Part shown: one piece after another, positions 1-7,320 of the stretch
Position numbering within the stretch: position 1 is the first letter of the stretch
How the letters are laid out: each line of letters opens with the position of its first letter
Assembly (NCBI GenBank): GCA_018817845.1
Contig: JAHITH010000047.1
Span: 1 to 13,541 of the forward strand
Source of the DNA: Patescibacteria group bacterium
Lineage (GTDB): Bacteria; Patescibacteriota; Microgenomatia; UBA1400; MFAQ01
Reading direction: 5' to 3'
DNA length: 13,541 nucleotides
The notes under the pieces: generated by a model
Told to the model about the DNA's origin: nothing
The model's input: only the letters and a program-made list of their open reading frames with translations
The model's database searches: none
Position numbers and translations under genes: made by a program

Positions 1-402
1 CCCGCCCAAGTTTTGCCAGAGCAAAAGTTAGGCGCGGCACAAACACCCACAGTTAAACCTTCCTTGCCGACCAACCAAGGCACCACTCCAAAAACTGAAG
101 GCGCGGCCCCAACCGCCAACCTCCCCATTCCCTTTACCCCAGAACAACCCAACACCATCGTTGGCCTAACTCTAAATCCCCAAGGTTTAATTCTAGACGG
201 CGTTTTAATAGAAATAATTAGTGGTGGCCTAACCACTAGAGCCACCAAATCAAACAAACTTGGCCAATTCCTATTTGCCAAAGCTCTAGAAAACGGTCTT
301 TATCAAATCAAAGCAGAAAAAGACAACTTTCAATTCACCACCTACTCTATAAATTTAGAAGGCAACATTGTTAAACCCTTAAAAATTCAAGCTAAATCAT
401 GA
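1..402 (+). CDS. C-terminal part of a probable PrgI-family T4SS protein with carboxypeptidase-regulatory-like domain (partial)
   Basis: The reading frame is open to the left edge, so the true start lies outside the window; a TTG at 13 is only an internal possibility. The visible part is a Pro/Thr/Ala-rich linker (roughly codons 5-40) followed by a beta-rich domain of about 85 residues with the layout of a carboxypeptidase-regulatory-like fold (NTIVGLTLNPQG, then KLGQF, then GLYQIKAEK). In Patescibacteria this domain is commonly fused behind a PrgI-like membrane module directly upstream of VirB4. That is my basis for the family call, since the PrgI part itself is not visible. The stop codon overlaps the next gene's ATG (ATGA at 399-402), so the two are translationally coupled in one T4SS operon. 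PrgI proteins are thought to be membrane components of Gram-positive-type conjugation systems; the role of the C-terminal domain is unknown. It could instead be another surface protein with the same fold. Confidence 0.6.
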   Translation, partial: PAQVLPEQKLGAAQTPTVKPSLPTNQGTTPKTEGAAPTANLPIPFTPEQPNTIVGLTLNPQGLILDGVLIEIISGGLTTRATKSNKLGQFLFAKALENGLYQIKAEKDNFQFTTYSINLEGNIVKPLKIQAKS

Positions 403-1061
403 GCAACACAATCAAAGCGTCCACCCAAGAACATCTTGATATCTACACAATCCAAGACCATCTTGTATTTTTAAAAGATGGTTCTGCTGCTTTAGTTCTT
501 CAGTCAACTGCAATCAACTTCAACCTTTTGTCCGAAGAAGAACAAGACGCCACCATTTACGCCTATGCTGGTATTTTAAACTCTCTCTCTTTTCCTTTAC
601 AAATTATTATTAGATCTCAAAGAAAAAACATCTCAGACTACCTAAATCTACTAGACACTCAAATAAAAACCACTTCCTCACAGAAAATCAGAGAATCCAT
701 AATAAAATACCGCCAGTTTGTAAAAAGTTTAGTCAAGGACAACCGAGTCTTAGAAAAACGTTTTTATCTTATTATTCCTTTCTCTACCGCAGAACTAGGA
801 CTTACAGCCAAATCATTTAACCCCCTTGCCAAACAACCCCAAAAACCACCCTTTGACCTTGACTATATTATCGAAAAATCCTCTTTAACCCTTTATCCCC
901 GAAGAGACCACCTAATTCGTCTGTTCTCCAGACTAGGCTTAAAACTAAAACAACTCACCACCCCAGAACTCATTGATCTTTTCCACTTAATTTACAATCA
1001 AGACATAACCAGCCACTACGTTGCTGGCATTACCCCTCAACAACTAAAGCAAAATGGATAA
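399..1061 (+). CDS. TraC/VirB4 N-terminal-domain-like T4SS protein
   Basis: A 220-residue soluble protein that resembles the N-terminal (CagE/TrbE/TraC-like) part of VirB4 ATPases. An early segment around residues 15-35 (DIYTIQDHLVFLKDGSAALV) is followed by a helical part with IIIRSQRKNISDYL (69-82), a strand RFYLIIPF (121-128), and a C-terminal helix pair. No Walker motif is present. The adjacent VirB4 retains the motor domain, so the ATPase appears split over two genes, as is common in Patescibacterial T4SS clusters. The start is the ATG at 399, in an ATGA overlap with the preceding gene; the end overlaps the VirB4 start by 8 nt (1054-1061). Tight coupling suggests the two products act together at the cytoplasmic face of the secretion channel. 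Family assignment rests on position and the strand pattern and is moderately secure. Confidence 0.68.
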   Translation: MSNTIKASTQEHLDIYTIQDHLVFLKDGSAALVLQSTAINFNLLSEEEQDATIYAYAGILNSLSFPLQIIIRSQRKNISDYLNLLDTQIKTTSSQKIRESIIKYRQFVKSLVKDNRVLEKRFYLIIPFSTAELGLTAKSFNPLAKQPQKPPFDLDYIIEKSSLTLYPRRDHLIRLFSRLGLKLKQLTTPELIDLFHLIYNQDITSHYVAGITPQQLKQNG

Positions 1062-2754
1062 AAATATTCAAGACATCATTGCCCCACCAGCCATAGAGGT
1101 AGATTTCTCCCATCTAAAGATAGGTGACAAATACTTAAGGACTTTGTTTGTGGTTGGTTACCCCCGCTATGTTTCTGCCAACTGGCTCTCACCTTTAATT
1201 AATTTCAACCACTCTTTAGACATAGCCATGTATATTTATCCCTCAGACTCCAAAGGTACCTTAGACACCCTCCGTCGCCGCATCACAGAAATGGAAGCAG
1301 AGTTAAATACCGACATTGAAAGAGGTCACATCCCCCAAGCCGGTACCCAAGCAACCTTAGAAGACGCCAAGGTTCTTCAGGCTCAACTAGTCAAGGGTTC
1401 AGAAAAATTCTTCCAATTTTCTCTTTACGTCACCATTTCTTCAGACTCCTTAAAAGAACTAAACACCATTACCCAACAAATTCAGTCTACCCTAGGCTCA
1501 CTCATGATTATTAGTAAAACCGCCTCTCTCTCTATGGAAGACGCCTTCAAAACCACTCTACCTTACTGCAAAGACAAGTTGTTAATTACAAGAAACATGG
1601 ACACCACCGCTCTCTCCACCACCTTTCCTTTTACTTCCTCAGAACTTTCAGACAACCAAGGAGTTCTCTATGGAATAAATATTCACAACGACTCACTTGT
1701 AATTTTCGATAGATTCTCCCAAGAGAACGCCAACATGCTGGTTCTCTCCACTACTGGTGCTGGTAAAAGTTATTTCGTTAAGCTAGAAATCATGAGATCT
1801 TTAATGTTTGGCACCCAATCCATCGTCATTGACCCAGAAAACGAATACGAAATGCTAACCAAGGCCGCCGGTGGTAACCACATTTCTTTTTCTGTTTCTT
1901 CCCAGCACAAAGTAAACCCCTTCCAAATTGCTAAACCCAAAGAATCTACAGAGGACGAAATGAACTACAAATATCTCTTTTTACAATCTCTTTTAAAACT
2001 TATGCTGGGTCAAATGTCCCCCACAGAAGACGCTATTTTAAACAGAGCCCTAGTTTTAACCTACCGCCAAAAAGGTATTACCGAAGATCCAGGAACTCAC
2101 ATTCTAGAACCACCTAGAATGGAAGACCTCTACAAAGCTCTTATAGGCATGGAAGAACCATCAGCCAAAGACCTTTCTGCTAGACTAGAAAAATACGTCA
2201 TGGGTTCCATTAAAGGCATCTTTGACCAACAATCAAACATAGACATAAACGCCCCTATTACCGTTTTTACCCTGCAAGAGTTAGCAGACGAAATTCGCCC
2301 CATTGTCATGTTTGTCATTTTAGACTTCATTTGGACTCAAATAAGAAAAGATATGAAAAAACGCTTGTTAATTGTAGACGAAGCTTGGTACCTAATGCGC
2401 CACGAAGACTCCGCCAAAATTCTACAAAGTTTTGTAAAAAGAGCCAGAAAGTACTATCTAGGTGTCACTATTATCAGTCAAAACGTCGATGATTTCCTAG
2501 GTTCACCCTACGGCAAAGCCATTCTTACCAACTCTGCTCTTAAAATGCTTTTTAAACAATCTTCTGCCGCCATCAAGGATATTGTCGACACCTTTTACCT
2601 GTCTCAAGGAGAGAAAATGCTTCTCTTGTCCGCAAACATAGGTGAGGGTATCTTTTTTGCCGGTCAAAATCACGTAGCCGTAAAAGTCCTTGCCAGCCAA
2701 GACGAACACGCCCTAGCCACCACCAAACCCTCCGAAATCCTTGAAAGAAGGTAA
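1054..2754 (+). CDS. virB4: VirB4/TraC-type T4SS ATPase
   Basis: A 566-residue AAA+/RecA-like motor that powers type IV secretion (assembly and substrate transfer) at the inner face of the membrane. The N-terminal region (about 1-225) has the VirB4 pattern, including TLRRRITEMEAEL near residue 72. Walker A is STTGAGKS at 232-239 (K238, S239) and is followed by the strand SIVIDPENEYE. Walker B is RLLIVDEAW at 437-445 (D442, E443). Downstream are VTIISQNVDDF and the C-terminal RecA-fold strands. The first glycine of the canonical Walker A is Ser232. The length is shorter than classical VirB4 (about 800 residues) because the most N-terminal part is encoded by the preceding gene. ATG at 1054 overlaps the upstream stop by 8 nt. 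A 9-nt gap separates it from the next gene. No relaxase or VirD4 is visible, so a conjugation role cannot be asserted; DNA uptake or protein export are alternatives. Confidence 0.93.
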   Translation: MDKNIQDIIAPPAIEVDFSHLKIGDKYLRTLFVVGYPRYVSANWLSPLINFNHSLDIAMYIYPSDSKGTLDTLRRRITEMEAELNTDIERGHIPQAGTQATLEDAKVLQAQLVKGSEKFFQFSLYVTISSDSLKELNTITQQIQSTLGSLMIISKTASLSMEDAFKTTLPYCKDKLLITRNMDTTALSTTFPFTSSELSDNQGVLYGINIHNDSLVIFDRFSQENANMLVLSTTGAGKSYFVKLEIMRSLMFGTQSIVIDPENEYEMLTKAAGGNHISFSVSSQHKVNPFQIAKPKESTEDEMNYKYLFLQSLLKLMLGQMSPTEDAILNRALVLTYRQKGITEDPGTHILEPPRMEDLYKALIGMEEPSAKDLSARLEKYVMGSIKGIFDQQSNIDINAPITVFTLQELADEIRPIVMFVILDFIWTQIRKDMKKRLLIVDEAWYLMRHEDSAKILQSFVKRARKYYLGVTIISQNVDDFLGSPYGKAILTNSALKMLFKQSSAAIKDIVDTFYLSQGEKMLLLSANIGEGIFFAGQNHVAVKVLASQDEHALATTKPSEILERR

Positions 2755-2763
2755 AATAACCTC

Positions 2764-4929
2764 ATGGAAGATCTCAACACTCAAATCCAAGAAATAATCG
2801 CCTTAAAGTTATCCTGGGAACAACTAACCCCAAAACAAAAGGCCTTATTCAACAACTCTGAAGAAATCTTTAACTCTCTAGTCTCAAACTTCGAAACCGG
2901 AGCGGTCGTAAACGCCGCCCTACTTGCTCAACTCGTAGAAGACATGAACACCAGCGAACTAGACAATGAACTTAAAGCAAGTCTAGCCAAATACTCTCTT
3001 GATCAACAAAAACTAATAATAAAACTCGTCAACATTAGACGAGAAGAAATCCGCCTAGAAAAAATACTTAAAAACCAAGAGGCTTTAAACAAAATCAAAC
3101 CAGAAGTTGACAAGCTTGACCCCAAACAAGACCCCCGTCAAGAAATCATAAAAATTGCCCATCAAGTAATTGGTTCTTCAAACAAAGTCGCTGTAGAAAA
3201 ATTTATTAGCATCTACCTCATCTCACAAGACCTAGAGTTAGCTAAAACCATCGCTCTTGGTAAAAACAAACTCTATGAAGAAATCAGCAAGGCCATTGCT
3301 CCAGCCACAGATCAAAATTATCTACGAGCCATTGAAAAATCTGACCCTACCAAGATAATTGATCCTCAAACAAACATTGTTATTGATACCAGCAAAATTC
3401 CTTCACCAGACCAAGTTAAACCGTCACCAACCATTAAAGTTACCCCTGCCAATAGCGATTTTAATGATAGATTAAAGGCCGAGGTCGAAAAACTCCAACA
3501 AATAGAAAACAACCCAGTAGCTCAAAAAATTTCCCGTACCCTAATAACCCAAATCTCAGACAAACAACTAAGTCAAATAACCCGTTACATGGATCCCTCT
3601 ACTCTCCAACAACCCACACAATCCGGACAACAAGCTGCCGCCATCATTAAGCAATTCCCCAACTCCAGCCTCTCACCCCAAGTCATCAAACTCTACAGTC
3701 AAGGTCTCACCCATCAACAATGGACCAAAATCTACCAAAAAACCCAGATTCCTCCTCGTCAAGCCTATGAAATTCATCAACAACTCAAATCTCTAGATAA
3801 TTCCCAACTTGGCAAAGAAATTACCCAGCCACTAGGCAAAGCCGGTCGCGCCTTTCAAACTCTTACCAACAAAATCTCTGGCAAACTTCCACAAGGTTTC
3901 ACCAAACCATTAAACTACATCTTCCATCCGATCCAATCAATCAAAGGTCTTATTGGTAAACAAATTGGTAAACGTCTAGGTGTAAAACTCTACAAAGCTT
4001 TTGCCAAAAAAGTCACCAACAAAACCGCTCGTCTAGTAGCTAAGACATTATTGAGAAATGGCATCAAACAAGGAGCAAAAATCCTTGTTAAGCTCGGTAT
4101 TAAAGCCGGTCTAATTGCCGGTGGTGTTACTGCGCCAATAGCTCTTGTTATGGTCGCTTGGGACGCTATTTCATTCGTTGGTAAAAAAATTTGGGGCGGA
4201 ATTCAAAATATGGCTCAATCCATCTGGGGCGAAAAAATCAAAGCCCGCGACCTCCTTGCCCTACCAGTTGCAGCCGCCGCCAGTTTTGGAGCCATTCTTA
4301 CCGGTCTAGGCGCGGCCACCATGGCCGCCGCCAGCTCCGCCGCTGGCACCATCGTCGCTTCTGCCGTCGCCGGTATTTTTATCTACATCGTCGCCTTCAC
4401 CGTCGCCCCCCTAATCTCCACCATCGCCCAACTAGAAAACCAACCAGGATTAGAATACAATTTCTCCGGAGGTCCCATTCCTCCAGGCTGCCCCTCTATC
4501 TGGCCAGTCGACACATCTTTAGGTAACTACTCCATCACTCAAGGACCTCAAACAAACTCTACTCATTATGGAGTCGAAGCTATTGACATCGGTGGAGACA
4601 TGATTCCAATACTAGCTACTCACCCAGGCAGAGCCATAGCTGTAGGCTCATCTGGCCCTTACGGTAACTACGTAGACATTACTGGAATATGTGAAGGAAT
4701 AAATTTTATCACCCGCTACGCCCACATGCCTGCCGTGCCATTCTATGGAGAAAAACTAGTAAATACCGGTGATACAATTGGCATAACCGACGATACTGGA
4801 AACTCCACCGGCCCTCATCTACACTACGAAATAAGAGGTGGAACTCTAGGAGATATTAATCAATTCCTCCCCACACCAGTTACTCCTGGCTGTATCGGAA
4901 GAACAGAGTGTGCCCAAATGATCCCATGA
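2764..4929 (+). CDS. T4SS-associated membrane protein with C-terminal M23 peptidase domain
   Basis: A 721-residue protein. Residues 1-120 are charged and predicted helical (coiled-coil-like, many K/E/Q); about 120-440 is Gln/Lys/Pro-rich. Hydrophobic segments lie at about 448-475 and 500-555, the latter Ala/Gly-rich and long enough for two passes. Residues 575-715 form an M23 (LytM/lysostaphin-type) metallopeptidase domain: H601 and D608 in HYGVEAIDIGG, H654 in RYAHM, and H685/H687 in HLHYE. These are the expected zinc ligands and catalytic histidine. M23 enzymes cleave peptide cross-links in peptidoglycan, and T4SS clusters often carry a hydrolase to let the machine cross the wall. The fusion of membrane module and hydrolase suggests a VirB6-like or VirB1-like combined role, which is inference. 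The H-to-D spacing (seven positions) is longer than the usual HxGxD. The start ATG at 2764 is 9 nt after virB4; the stop overlaps the next ATG (ATGA, 4926-4929). Confidence 0.85.
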   Translation: MEDLNTQIQEIIALKLSWEQLTPKQKALFNNSEEIFNSLVSNFETGAVVNAALLAQLVEDMNTSELDNELKASLAKYSLDQQKLIIKLVNIRREEIRLEKILKNQEALNKIKPEVDKLDPKQDPRQEIIKIAHQVIGSSNKVAVEKFISIYLISQDLELAKTIALGKNKLYEEISKAIAPATDQNYLRAIEKSDPTKIIDPQTNIVIDTSKIPSPDQVKPSPTIKVTPANSDFNDRLKAEVEKLQQIENNPVAQKISRTLITQISDKQLSQITRYMDPSTLQQPTQSGQQAAAIIKQFPNSSLSPQVIKLYSQGLTHQQWTKIYQKTQIPPRQAYEIHQQLKSLDNSQLGKEITQPLGKAGRAFQTLTNKISGKLPQGFTKPLNYIFHPIQSIKGLIGKQIGKRLGVKLYKAFAKKVTNKTARLVAKTLLRNGIKQGAKILVKLGIKAGLIAGGVTAPIALVMVAWDAISFVGKKIWGGIQNMAQSIWGEKIKARDLLALPVAAAASFGAILTGLGAATMAAASSAAGTIVASAVAGIFIYIVAFTVAPLISTIAQLENQPGLEYNFSGGPIPPGCPSIWPVDTSLGNYSITQGPQTNSTHYGVEAIDIGGDMIPILATHPGRAIAVGSSGPYGNYVDITGICEGINFITRYAHMPAVPFYGEKLVNTGDTIGITDDTGNSTGPHLHYEIRGGTLGDINQFLPTPVTPGCIGRTECAQMIP

Positions 4930-5954
4930 AAAAAATAAAACTTTCTAAAAAAACCAATTTTCTAATCGGACTCTCCATAGTTATAGTAATAATTATCATC
5001 ATTATTTTAAGTCTCACATCAACTTCCAATCCAACTCAAGATGAACCCACTCCTATCCCCTTCCCCTCAACCACCACATCTATAAATATTCCTAATAAAT
5101 TTATCTGGCAAATAGACAGCTTAATACTTCCCAAGAACATAAATATAATCTCCGTCAGTAAAAATACTAAAGGAGAAGATATTCTTAAAAATCTAGCCAC
5201 AAACTTAAACTTCAATAACAAACCAAACCCCATTCTTAACACACCTATCTTGATCTACAACAATCCACAAGAAGCCACGTCTATCTACTTAAACAAGGAT
5301 GAAAACTTAATAAAATTCAACCTTGACTTACTTCAAAAACCTCTACCCGAGACCATTATTCAAACAAAAACATCGGATCAAATAAACCAAGACACCATGG
5401 TTCTATTGCAAAAAAGTCTTAACCTACCATCTTCAGTTACTCTTACCAAAACCTCTACCCGCTACCAAAATATCAACGGACCCAGATTCATTGACACTAC
5501 CAAAGAAAAGGCTATCTTAATAACCTCCACCTACAACTACTCAATTAACTCCCTCCCTATTCTCTTCCCCAAGGGAAACTCCATAGAAACCATCCATACC
5601 CTTGAGGGTAAACTAGTAAAGATTACTCTTAACCTCCCATTTCAACCACTTGAATCTGGAAACCCCCACCCTGTCAAAACCATAGAAGAAATAAAATCAA
5701 CCCCCACTTCTCAATTTATTACCATCATCATAAGTGGTAACCAAAGATTCACTCTTTCAGATCAAGAAATCGATATAGATAACGCCACCATAAACAACGG
5801 CTTTCTAGGCTATTTAAACACTGGCTCTAACATTTTAGAGCCATATATATTTCTAACTGGCACAACCGAAGATCCAAACTACAAAACTCTTGAAATTCTT
5901 CTTGGTGTCCCTGCACTCTCTCCTTCCTCCTATATCACTCCTGCAACCTTATAG
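4926..5954 (+). CDS. Single-pass membrane-anchored extracytoplasmic protein, family not recognised
   Basis: A 342-residue protein that I do not recognise. The start is taken at ATG 4926, in an ATGA overlap with the upstream gene, rather than GTG 4908, because it gives a classic signal anchor: MKKIKLSKKTNF followed by a very hydrophobic Ile/Val stretch (about residues 13-30). A Thr/Ser/Pro/Asn-rich linker (31-55) and a soluble, beta-rich region without cysteines follow. The C-terminal pattern (YLNTGSNILEPYIFLTG near residues 297-313) loosely recalls repeats in YycI/YpeB-like extracytoplasmic domains, but the resemblance is too weak to name a family. It is translationally coupled to the M23 membrane protein, so a role in the same envelope machine, for instance as a periplasmic scaffold, is likely by context. 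Its 3' end overlaps the convergent dnaN by 20 nt. Confidence 0.75.
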   Translation: MKKIKLSKKTNFLIGLSIVIVIIIIIILSLTSTSNPTQDEPTPIPFPSTTTSINIPNKFIWQIDSLILPKNINIISVSKNTKGEDILKNLATNLNFNNKPNPILNTPILIYNNPQEATSIYLNKDENLIKFNLDLLQKPLPETIIQTKTSDQINQDTMVLLQKSLNLPSSVTLTKTSTRYQNINGPRFIDTTKEKAILITSTYNYSINSLPILFPKGNSIETIHTLEGKLVKITLNLPFQPLESGNPHPVKTIEEIKSTPTSQFITIIISGNQRFTLSDQEIDIDNATINNGFLGYLNTGSNILEPYIFLTGTTEDPNYKTLEILLGVPALSPSSYITPATL

Positions 5955-7047
5955 GCATCACTACCTGCACAAAACCTTTATCCTTTATTTTAAACACCCC
6001 AGGCTTCAACTCTCCCTCCGACTCCAAAAACACCTTCTCCTCATCTACAGCTCCCAAGTAATCAAGCAAGTATCTAGAATTAAAAGCCATCTCCAAACCC
6101 TCCCCCTCCATCTTCACATCAAGACTAGTTTCACTTAAACCCCTTTGACTATTTTCCGCCCCAACCCTAAGAACATTATCAGCCAGTTTTACCTTAATAA
6201 TATTCGCTCCGTCTCCTGCAAACAAACTAGCCCTTTTAACTGCTTCTAATAAATCTTCTCGCCCTACCTCTACCCGTACTTGATGGTTAACAGGTAATAT
6301 TTGTTCAAAGGGTGGAAACTCACCAGCAATCAACCTACTTACCATCTCCACCGACTCTGCCACAAACACCACCTGCTGATTATCTTCATCAAACTCCACT
6401 CCCATCTCTCTTATCTGTCCATCAGATAAAACCCTAGAAAGCTCCTGCAACGCCCTGGCCGGCAAAATCAATTTTTTACCATCCATTTTTTCATCCAACT
6501 TCAATCCGCTCATTACATCAACCCCCAACCTATACCTATCCGTTGCCACCAACTGTACACGATCCTTAGTGAACTCCCATAAAATTCCAGACAATACCGG
6601 TTGAGTATCATCTCTGGCCGCAGAAACCGCCACCCTGTCAATTTTCTTCCTAAAATCATCCACACTAATCTTCAATGTTTTTCCCTTAGATTTAGGCAAA
6701 CTAGGAAACTCCTCCGCCGCCTGACCCACTATTTCTGTTTTTACTCCTCCTCCACTAATCTTCAAAATTTGTTTCTCTACCATCAAATCAACCGGACCAA
6801 CCGGTAAACCAGACACCAGATCAAATAACAACTTTGCTGGCACCACCAACTCTCCCTCCTCTTTTACCTTAACTCCAATCTTAACCCTAAAACTAATTTC
6901 CAAATCCGTACTCAATAATTCCAATCCTTCACTGTTAACCCTCATCAATACACCAGACAAAATCGGCAAGGTACTTTTATTAGTCACTCCCCTTAAAACA
7001 ATTCCTAATCCTTTTTTTAAATTTTCTGCTAAAACGGTGACTTTCAT
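5935..7047 (-). CDS. dnaN: DNA polymerase III beta subunit (sliding clamp)
   Basis: A 370-residue protein close to the usual 366-380. The clamp forms a dimeric ring around DNA that tethers replicative polymerase and docks other repair and replication factors. Family marks include the N-terminal MKVTVLAENLKKGL, TLPILSGVLMRV, the domain-2 segment FRKKIDRVAVSAARDDTQPVLSG with ATDRYRLG, and the conserved C-terminus VVMPIRLQE (compare VVMPMRL in E. coli), which forms part of the peptide-binding pocket. The three clamp domains can be followed along the length. It is transcribed in the same direction as dnaA but separated from it by 273 nt of very A+T-rich DNA. The end is tail-to-tail with the T4SS operon with a 20-nt coding overlap and no visible terminator. 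The start codon is ATG at 7047; no clear Shine-Dalgarno sequence precedes it. Confidence 0.97.
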   Translation of the reverse strand: MKVTVLAENLKKGLGIVLRGVTNKSTLPILSGVLMRVNSEGLELLSTDLEISFRVKIGVKVKEEGELVVPAKLLFDLVSGLPVGPVDLMVEKQILKISGGGVKTEIVGQAAEEFPSLPKSKGKTLKISVDDFRKKIDRVAVSAARDDTQPVLSGILWEFTKDRVQLVATDRYRLGVDVMSGLKLDEKMDGKKLILPARALQELSRVLSDGQIREMGVEFDEDNQQVVFVAESVEMVSRLIAGEFPPFEQILPVNHQVRVEVGREDLLEAVKRASLFAGDGANIIKVKLADNVLRVGAENSQRGLSETSLDVKMEGEGLEMAFNSRYLLDYLGAVDEEKVFLESEGELKPGVFKIKDKGFVQVVMPIRLQE

Positions 7048-7320
7048 TTACTATTACTTATTATTAATATTTCTTGTTGTAGTAGTTGTAGGTTATGTAG
7101 ATATGTTAACACTAAACCCAACTTAAGCGTAATCATTTTGTGGTAAACAAATTATTAACCCTCATATCGCTCTTAATTCTTAATTCTTAATTCTTAATTC
7201 TTGTAAATCATTGTGTAAACATTTCTCATTTTGTGAATATTTTTCTTAATAACATTTTCATTTTGTTTATATCTTTTATATTTATATACATTTACACATT
7301 AATTTAAATATGTTTTACAC
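7048..7320. other. oriC: dnaA-dnaN intergenic region, candidate oriC / DNA unwinding element
   Basis: 273 nt without a gene between the two replication genes, about 22% G+C by hand count and falling to about 13% in 7261-7320. It holds a 7-nt tandem repeat (7171-7202), phased triplets TTG-TTG-TAG-TAG-TTG-TAG (7074-7091), and several imperfect DnaA-box-like 9-mers: TGTGGTAAA 7139-7147, TGTGTAAAC 7212-7220, TGTGAATAT 7232-7240, and ATTTACACA 7290-7298. No perfect TTATCCACA is present. Origins commonly lie beside dnaA and dnaN and contain an AT-rich unwinding element plus DnaA boxes, so this is the best oriC candidate here. The boxes are degenerate, and G/C skew does not switch sign across it, so the assignment is tentative. 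It must also hold the dnaN promoter; a weak extended -10-like TGTTAACAT is on the - strand at 7111-7103. Confidence 0.55.
7171..7202 (+). repeat. Heptamer tandem repeat (TTAATTC x4 plus partial)
   Basis: Four perfect consecutive TTAATTC units (7173-7179, 7180-7186, 7187-7193, 7194-7200) with two matching flanking bases on either side. It lies in the AT-rich dnaA-dnaN gap. Short AT-rich iterated repeats of this kind mark the unwinding element of many bacterial origins; the function here is inferred from position. Confidence 0.85.

Noticed and set aside
4191..4526. A 111-codon + strand frame, Arg/His-rich
   Set aside because: Lies wholly inside the M23 membrane protein in another frame; its odd composition is a shadow of the Ala/Gly-rich membrane segment.
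7171..7202. Tandem heptamers considered as a CRISPR-like array
   Set aside because: Units are 7 nt with no spacers, and no cas gene is present; better explained as an AT-rich origin repeat.
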